In this document: positions 22,445 to 26,937 of the stretch, one piece after another
How the letters are laid out: the number at the start of each line of letters is the position of its first letter
Numbering within the stretch: the stretch's first letter is position 1
Assembly: GCA_964354375.1 (NCBI GenBank)
Contig: CAYGZQ010000056.1
Coordinates: 1 to 26,937, forward strand
Source of the DNA: CAYGZQ01 sp964354375 [NCBI: uncultured Planctomycetota bacterium]
Lineage (GTDB): Bacteria > JAJVIF01 > JAPKYR01
DNA length: 26,937 nt
Reading direction: 5' to 3'
Notes under the pieces: model-generated
The model's database searches: none
What the model saw: the letters and a program-made list of their open reading frames with translations, nothing else
Told to the model about the DNA's origin: nothing
Position numbers and translations under genes: made by a program

Positions 22445-23080
22445 TCAGCTCGTCGGAATATCACCCCGGTAGATCCAGACCTTCACCCCGATTATCCCGT
22501 ACGTCGTCCGGGCCATCTCGTACGAATAGTCTATGTCCGCTCTGAGCGTGTGAAGTGGCACCCGGCCCTCACGGAACGTCTCCATTCGAGCCATCTCCGA
22601 ACCGTCCAGCCTCCCCTTAACCATAATCTTCACCCCGAGCGCCTTGTTCTTCATGATCCGGCTGATCGTCTGCTTGCACACCCGCCTGAACCTCTTCCGC
22701 TCCTCTATCTGCCTGGCGATCGACTGCGCATTCAATGCCGCCGACAGGTCCGGACGATCCACCGACTGTATGTTGATTAGAACCTGGCTCTTGACGTGGC
22801 TCTGGATTTCCTTGCGCACGCGCTCGATGTTGCTCCCGCCCGAACCGATTATGATGCCGGGCCGCGACGTGTAGATCACTATCTTGACCCGTCCCGGATC
22901 CCGCTCCGTCACCACTCGGTCCACCGCGCCGTTCTTCCGGAACATCTTTCTCAGCTCCCGCCGTATCACAAGGTCCTCAAACAGAACGTCCGGGAACACC
23001 TTGTCGCCGGCGTACCAGTTGGCAATCCATTTCTTTGAAATGCCGAGCCTGAATCCCAACGGGTGTACTTTCTGACCCAT
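22445..23080 (-). CDS. rpsC: 30S ribosomal protein S3
   Basis: 30S head protein at the mRNA entry tunnel, with S4 and S5 part of the ribosomal helicase. Length 211 aa, near normal. Seen: MGQKVHPLGFRLGISKKW, a KH domain with GIIIGSGGSNIERVRKEI (GSGG is the GxxG loop), GVKIMVKGRLDGSEMARME and the ending GIIGVKVWIYRGDIP. Its ATG overlaps the rplV stop codon by one base (TAATG), so translation is coupled. Confidence 0.98.
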   Translation of the reverse strand: MGQKVHPLGFRLGISKKWIANWYAGDKVFPDVLFEDLVIRRELRKMFRKNGAVDRVVTERDPGRVKIVIYTSRPGIIIGSGGSNIERVRKEIQSHVKSQVLINIQSVDRPDLSAALNAQSIARQIEERKRFRRVCKQTISRIMKNKALGVKIMVKGRLDGSEMARMETFREGRVPLHTLRADIDYSYEMARTTYGIIGVKVWIYRGDIPTS

Positions 23081-23427
23081 TAAGCTTCTTCTCCCTTCTT
23101 CGACTCGACTACAACAGTCACGTGGCTTATCTTCTTCCGGATAGGGAACGCGCGTCCCCTCGCTCTCGGCTGGAATCGCTTCATGACTGGTCCCTTATCC
23201 GCATACGCGCTCTTCACCACAAGCTCCTCGAGCGGTATCGAGTTGTTATGGTCCGCGTTCGCACACGCCGACTGCAGCGTCTTCAATATGACCAGGGCGT
23301 TCCTGCTCGGAAGGTTGTCCAGAATATCTATCGCGGTCTGCGCTTTCTTGCCCCGGATAAGGCTTAGCAGCCTTCGGTACTTGATGTGCGAACCGCGCAC
23401 AAACTTGCATGTTGCCTTGACTTCCAT
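23080..23427 (-). CDS. rplV: 50S ribosomal protein L22
   Basis: Its long beta-hairpin lines the narrow part of the exit tunnel, where macrolide-resistance changes can occur in other species. Length 115 aa, normal. Seen: KFVRGSHIKYRRLLSLIRGK, LKTLQSACANADHN, and the hairpin region around KRFQPRARGRAFPIRKKISH, then VTVVVE. It follows rpsS by 35 bases and overlaps rpsC by one base. Confidence 0.98.
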   Translation of the reverse strand: MEVKATCKFVRGSHIKYRRLLSLIRGKKAQTAIDILDNLPSRNALVILKTLQSACANADHNNSIPLEELVVKSAYADKGPVMKRFQPRARGRAFPIRKKISHVTVVVESKKGEEA

Positions 23428-23462
23428 CGGTGGCTCCCGACCGGTCCTTCAAGGACCGTTTT

Positions 23463-23753
23463 TCAACCCTTCTTGCCGGTCTTCGACTTGGCCTGCTTGC
23501 CGCCATGACCACGGAATATCCTCGTCGGCGCAAACTCCCCCAGCTTGTGCCCGACCATCGACTCCGTGATGTAAATCGGAAGATGCTTCCGTCCGTCATG
23601 TACCGCGATCGTGTGCCCGATAAACTCCGGCACTATCGTGCTCGCGCGCGACCAGGTCCGAACCATCTTCTTGTCGCCGATCTCGTTCATCTTCATGATC
23701 CGCGAGAGAAGTTTGGCTTCGACAAAGGGTCCCTTTTTGCTTGATCTTGACAT
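23463..23753 (-). CDS. rpsS: 30S ribosomal protein S19
   Basis: 30S head protein that forms a complex with S13 near the A and P sites. Length 96 aa, normal. Seen: [60 protein letters not shown] and [14 protein letters not shown]. It follows rplB by 26 bases in the standard order. Confidence 0.98.
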   Translation of the reverse strand: MSRSSKKGPFVEAKLLSRIMKMNEIGDKKMVRTWSRASTIVPEFIGHTIAVHDGRKHLPIYITESMVGHKLGEFAPTRIFRGHGGKQAKSKTGKKG

Positions 23754-23779
23754 GTCTTCTCTGTGTTTCTATTCGGTCA

Positions 23780-24619
23780 TCAGCCGCGGCCCTTCTTCCG
23801 CCGCCGGATAATAAACGTGTCCGTTGGATTCCGCTTCTTTCGGGTCTTGAACCCCTTCGCCTGGATTCCCCACGGCGAGCACGGCGGACGTCCCGAGTTC
23901 GACTTGCCCTCTCCACCGCCATGCGGATGGTCGCACGGGTTCATCACTGTGCCCCGGTTGTGCGGCCTTCTACCCAGCCATCGCTTCCGTCCCGCCTTCC
24001 CGATGTCGATATTCTCGTGCTCGAAATTCCCCACCTGCCCGACGGTTGCATAGCAGTCCAGGTTGAACTTTCGCATCTCCCCCGACGGCATCCTGATCTG
24101 CGCCCATACCCCCTCTTTCGCCAGAAGCTGAGCATTGATCCCAGCACCCCTGGCCACCTTCCCGCCCCCCCCGGGAATCATCTCGATGTTGTGAATGTCC
24201 GATCCGAGCGGCAGCTTGCGCAACGGCAGCGCATTTCCGACGGAGACCGGCGCGTCCGGCCCCGACAGTATCTCGTCCCCCACCTTGAGGCCCATCGGGG
24301 CGAGTATGTATCGCTTGTCTCCGTCCCTGTAGAACACCAGCGCCACGTTGGCGCTCCGGCCCGGATCGTACTCCAGCGACTTCACGAGCCCCGGCACGCC
24401 GTAATTGTCACGCTTGAAATCGACCACTCGAGTCCGGCGCTTGTGACCCCCGCCGCGAAACCGCACCGTGGTCCTGCCCTCGTTGTTCCTGCCGCCGCTC
24501 GACATCTTGCCGACAACAAGTCCCTTCTCAGGCTTGTTCCCGCGCTTGAGCTCCGGGTCCACGAGCGTTGTCATGAACCTTCTCGACGGCGTATATGGCT
24601 TGTATTTCTTAACCGGCAT
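23780..24619 (-). CDS. rplB: 50S ribosomal protein L2
   Basis: Needed for subunit joining and close to the peptidyl transferase centre. Length 279 aa, normal. Seen: TPSRRFMTTLVDPELKRGNK near the start, GRNNEGRTTVRFRGGGHKR, VGNFEHENIDIGKAGRKRWL and MNPCDHPHGGGEGKSNSG near the end. The functionally important His is kept, though the usual Val before the Asp is Cys and the following GRHPVTPWG is GRPPCSPWG. It follows rplW by 39 bases. Confidence 0.98.
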   Translation of the reverse strand: MPVKKYKPYTPSRRFMTTLVDPELKRGNKPEKGLVVGKMSSGGRNNEGRTTVRFRGGGHKRRTRVVDFKRDNYGVPGLVKSLEYDPGRSANVALVFYRDGDKRYILAPMGLKVGDEILSGPDAPVSVGNALPLRKLPLGSDIHNIEMIPGGGGKVARGAGINAQLLAKEGVWAQIRMPSGEMRKFNLDCYATVGQVGNFEHENIDIGKAGRKRWLGRRPHNRGTVMNPCDHPHGGGEGKSNSGRPPCSPWGIQAKGFKTRKKRNPTDTFIIRRRKKGRG

Positions 24620-24658
24620 CTTGTTTGCCGCCTTTCAGTCTCGTATATCCCCCCCGCA

Positions 24659-24952
24659 TCATCCCAGGTCCTCGTACAGCTCCGGAATCGTGTCCCCCTT
24701 CGCCAGAGTCACTATCGCCTTCTTCCAGTCCGACCTCTGCCCCTTCGCTCGCCAGCCCCGACCCTTAATCTTGCCTCGATACGCGGCCGTGTTCACGTTC
24801 ACCACTCTCACCTTGAAACGCTCCTCCACCGCACGTTTGATGTCCTGTTTCGTCGCACGCTTGTCCACCATGAACGTGTAATGATTATCCTGCGGTCCGA
24901 AGTTGGACTTCTCGGTGATAAGCGGCCTGACCAGGACTCTGTAGGTTTCCAT
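24659..24952 (-). CDS. rplW: 50S ribosomal protein L23
   Basis: Tunnel-exit protein and main docking point for trigger factor and SRP. Length 97 aa, normal. Seen: [50 protein letters not shown] and [14 protein letters not shown]. Its ATG lies three bases after the rplD stop, so the pair is tightly linked. Confidence 0.98.
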   Translation of the reverse strand: METYRVLVRPLITEKSNFGPQDNHYTFMVDKRATKQDIKRAVEERFKVRVVNVNTAAYRGKIKGRGWRAKGQRSDWKKAIVTLAKGDTIPELYEDLG

Positions 24953-24955
24953 CTG

Positions 24956-25591
24956 TTACACCTGCCACGTCGAGCGCACCAGCTCGAACGCTTCCTCATG
25001 CGAAAGAATCGTGCCGTTGTTGAGCAGATCGTATGTGTTCAGACGCTCGGGAGCCAGGATCGTCACGCCCGGAAGGTTCCTCAGGCTCTTGACGATATTG
25101 TCGTGCTTCGGATCCTCCGAGATGAGCACCAGCACCTTGCCCTCACGACCGAGCGCTTCCATGAATTTCCTGCCGCTCTTCGTCGACGGCTCTTTCATGC
25201 GCAGATCGCCGAACAGAAGCCAGTCCCCATCCTGAATCTTCGACCACACAATCTGCCTCAGCGCCGTCTTGCGTTCCTGCCTGTTCATACCGGTCTTGAA
25301 GTTCTTGTCCCGCGTAGGGCCGAAAGCAACGCCTCCGCCCTTCCACTGGATCGACCGGATCGAGCCCTGCCGCGAGCGTCCCAGCCCCTTCTGACGGAAC
25401 GGCTTGCGGCCCCCACCGCTCACTTCCGCCCGCGTCTTCACATGCGCGCAACGTACCCGCGCATTTCCAAGCTGCCTCTTCAGGCTGCGCGCGATAAGCA
25501 CCTTGTTGGGCTCGAAGTCCTTCGGTATCGTGTCCACCGCTACTTCGCCCTTGGCTTTGCCCTTTATGTCGTATACGCTCAGCTTCGCCAC
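24956..25591 (-). CDS. rplD: 50S ribosomal protein L4
   Basis: Tunnel-wall protein; in E. coli it also represses the S10 operon. Length 211 aa, normal. Seen: GNARVRCAHVKTRAEVSGGG-type tunnel loop with KPFRQKGLGRSRQGSIRSIQ, GGVAFGPTRDKNFKTGMNR, and the C-terminal LNTYDLLNNGTILSHEEAFE. It follows rplC by 15 bases. No leader of the E. coli S10 type can be sought because the operon start lies outside the window. Confidence 0.98.
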   Translation of the reverse strand: MAKLSVYDIKGKAKGEVAVDTIPKDFEPNKVLIARSLKRQLGNARVRCAHVKTRAEVSGGGRKPFRQKGLGRSRQGSIRSIQWKGGGVAFGPTRDKNFKTGMNRQERKTALRQIVWSKIQDGDWLLFGDLRMKEPSTKSGRKFMEALGREGKVLVLISEDPKHDNIVKSLRNLPGVTILAPERLNTYDLLNNGTILSHEEAFELVRSTWQV

Positions 25592-25606
25592 TTCAGTTCA
25601 CTCCCG

Positions 25607-26248
25607 TCACGCGCCTTTGGCCGGATTTCTCGGGATGATCCTCAGGAGGCCCCCGTTGGGTCCCGGTACCGCTCCCCTGATTGCCACGATCCCTTTGTCG
25701 GTGTCGAGCAGGACGATTTCCAGATTCTTCACGGTCACCCGCGCATCGCCCATATGTCCCGGCTTCCTTGTGCCCTTGAACACTCTCGCTCCGTCGGTGG
25801 CCCCGCCGGACATCGGCTTGCGATGCACCTTGCTTGTCCCGTGACTGCCCGGAGCCCCGCGAAAGTGATACCTCTTGACAACACCCGCGAAACCCCGACC
25901 CTTGCTCTTGCCGATCACATCCACCTTGTCGCCGACCTTCACAATGTCCCAGCCCAGGGCCTGGTTCACCGAAAACGCCGCTGCATCGTCCACCCGCATC
26001 TCCGCGAGCCTGCGACGAGGCTTGCCCTCGACGTTCTTCTGATGGCCGACTCGCGCACGCGTGAGCCTGTGCCCCTCGACCGGCTCCCACCCGACCTGCA
26101 CGGCCGAGTATCCGTCCTTCCCGTCCGACCTCTTCACCTGGATTACCGTCAGCGGGATAAGCTCGATGAACGTGACCGGCACCCGCTGCCCGTCTTCCCG
26201 GAAGACGTTTCCCATTTGTACCTTATGTCCCAGTAGTTCCAGCGCCAT
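25607..26248 (-). CDS. rplC: 50S ribosomal protein L3
   Basis: Early 23S rRNA binder whose loop reaches toward the peptidyl transferase centre. Length 213 aa, normal. Seen: GHKVQMGNVFREDGQRVPVT, DVIGKSKGRGFAGVVKRYHF, RGAPGSHGTSKVHRKPMSGG and the G-rich MGDARVTVKNLEIVLLDTDK end. It follows rpsJ by 55 bases. Confidence 0.98.
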   Translation of the reverse strand: MALELLGHKVQMGNVFREDGQRVPVTFIELIPLTVIQVKRSDGKDGYSAVQVGWEPVEGHRLTRARVGHQKNVEGKPRRRLAEMRVDDAAAFSVNQALGWDIVKVGDKVDVIGKSKGRGFAGVVKRYHFRGAPGSHGTSKVHRKPMSGGATDGARVFKGTRKPGHMGDARVTVKNLEIVLLDTDKGIVAIRGAVPGPNGGLLRIIPRNPAKGA

Positions 26249-26303
26249 GGCCTGTCACCCGACCCCACCGGCTGTGCTTCGGCCGGCAAAGGGATCGCTT
26301 TCC

Positions 26304-26618
26304 TTAAATCCGTATCTCCGCGTCGACCCCGCTCGGCAACTCGAGCTGCGTCAGGTTGTCCACCGTCTCCTGCGTCGGCCTAAGGATGTCGATCAGACGC
26401 TTGTGAATCCGGGTCTCAAACTGCTCCCGCGATTTCTTGTCCACGTGCGGCGACCGGTTCACGCACACCCGGAGGATTCGCACCGGCAACGGTACCGGTC
26501 CGATCACCTCCGCGCCCGACCGTCGCGCCGTCTCCACTATCTTCTCCGCAGACTTGTCCAGAAGATGATGATCGTACGCCTTGAGACGGATTCTTATCTT
26601 GTTCTTTGATTTCGGCAC
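26304..26618 (-). CDS. rpsJ: 30S ribosomal protein S10
   Basis: 30S head protein; as NusE it also joins antitermination complexes with NusB. Length 104 aa, normal. Seen: [36 protein letters not shown], and [20 protein letters not shown]. The usual GPIPLPT is GPVPLPV. It follows rpmG by 19 bases, where tuf is the usual neighbour. Confidence 0.98.
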   Translation of the reverse strand: MPKSKNKIRIRLKAYDHHLLDKSAEKIVETARRSGAEVIGPVPLPVRILRVCVNRSPHVDKKSREQFETRIHKRLIDILRPTQETVDNLTQLELPSGVDAEIRI

Positions 26619-26637
26619 TTGTGCAGCTCCTTACGCC

Positions 26638-26838
26638 TTACTTGATCTCCTTGTGCAGCGTATACCTGCGCAGGTACGGGTTGTATTTTCTCAGCTCCAG
26701 GCGTCCCGACGTGTTGCGCCGGTTCTTGGTGGTTGTGTAGCGCGAAGGCGTCGCCCCCTCGGCCTTCGCCTCCGTGCATTCCAGGGTCACTATCTGCCTG
26801 GCTTCCTTGCTTCTCTTTCCGCCTTTTTTGTTGGCCAT
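26638..26838 (-). CDS. rpmG: 50S ribosomal protein L33 (non-zinc form)
   Basis: Small E-site large-subunit protein. Length 66 aa against the usual 49-55, because of a basic start ([15 protein letters not shown]). The core is [39 protein letters not shown] and [10 protein letters not shown]. Only C21 remains of the four zinc cysteines, so it is a C- form. GGAGGTG precedes the ATG, next to a small GCCG-AAA-CGGC hairpin. It sits directly after tuf, as in tuf-rpmG-secE-nusG clusters, but is followed here by rpsJ. Confidence 0.95.
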   Translation of the reverse strand: MANKKGGKRSKEARQIVTLECTEAKAEGATPSRYTTTKNRRNTSGRLELRKYNPYLRRYTLHKEIK

Positions 26839-26886
26839 ATCGCTACACCTCCGCCGTTTCGGCAGAGCTCATTCTCTCGGCCGCGT

Positions 26887-26937
26887 TTAGTCAAGAATCT
26901 TGTCGACTACGCCGGCGCCGACCGTGCGTCCGCCCTC
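26887..26937 (-). CDS. tuf: elongation factor Tu, 3' end only
   Basis: The last 16 codons and the TAA stop are present; the rest lies beyond the window edge. The residues read EGGRTVGAGVVDKILD, the invariant C-terminus of EF-Tu, the GTPase that brings aminoacyl-tRNA to the ribosome. It is the most upstream gene of the visible operon, 48 bases before rpmG. Confidence 0.95.
   Translation of the reverse strand, partial: EGGRTVGAGVVDKILD

Noticed and set aside
23741-26236. 831-codon open frame on the plus strand opposite rplB-rplC
   Set aside because: It lies antisense to five clear ribosomal genes, is rich in Arg, His, Leu and Pro, and has no domain. Long antisense frames are a by-product of GC-rich codon use.

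Overview
The window looks like a piece of a chromosome from an uncultured, moderately GC-rich, diderm-type bacterium. Evidence for this is a long run of essential ribosomal genes, lipoproteins with lipoboxes, a Kre9-like/SBBP-propeller surface lipoprotein of a kind common in candidate-phylum genomes, and house-keeping promoters of the TTGACx/TATAAT type. I cannot name the phylum from sequence alone. Layout, left part (1-9770): on the minus strand lie a possible protein stub, a 74-aa small gene with its own promoter and leader hairpin, and an exported trypsin-like (HtrA-type) protease. Divergent from the protease, on the plus strand, are a secreted 12-cysteine protein, a two-module lipoprotein, tRNA-Pro(TGG), an AadA-like nucleotidyltransferase, a small RRM RNA-binding protein with a structured leader, and a 1347-aa lipoprotein made of five Ig-like modules plus a seven-bladed propeller. 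Most of these have recognisable promoters and terminators, so they appear to be separate transcription units. Layout, right part (9812-26937): one nearly gap-free minus-strand ribosomal super-operon, read from right to left. The order is tuf(3' end)-rpmG-rpsJ-rplC-rplD-rplW-rplB-rpsS-rplV-rpsC-rplP-rpmC-rpsQ-rplN-rplX-rplE-rpsN-rpsH-rplF-rplR-rpsE-rplO-secY-adk-infA-rpmJ-rpsM-rpsK-rpsD-rpoA-rplQ-truA-rplM-rpsI, closed by an intrinsic terminator at 9812-9838. It merges the classical S10, spc, alpha and S9/L13 operons and carries the ribosome, Sec translocon, adenylate kinase, IF-1, RNA polymerase alpha and a tRNA pseudouridine synthase. Departures from the usual order are: rpmD (L30) is missing between rpsE and rplO; map is missing between adk and infA; rpmG sits between tuf and rpsJ; an internal promoter lies before adk; and a perfect 24-bp inverted repeat abuts the rplQ stop codon. 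S5 has a long acidic N-terminal extension and L5 has a lysine-rich one. I found no CRISPR array, transposase, phage gene or defence system. The most interesting leads are the RRM-gene leader that may hide its ribosome binding site, the dispersed-type palindrome inside the ribosomal operon, and the unrecognised Cys-rich protein/lipoprotein pair.
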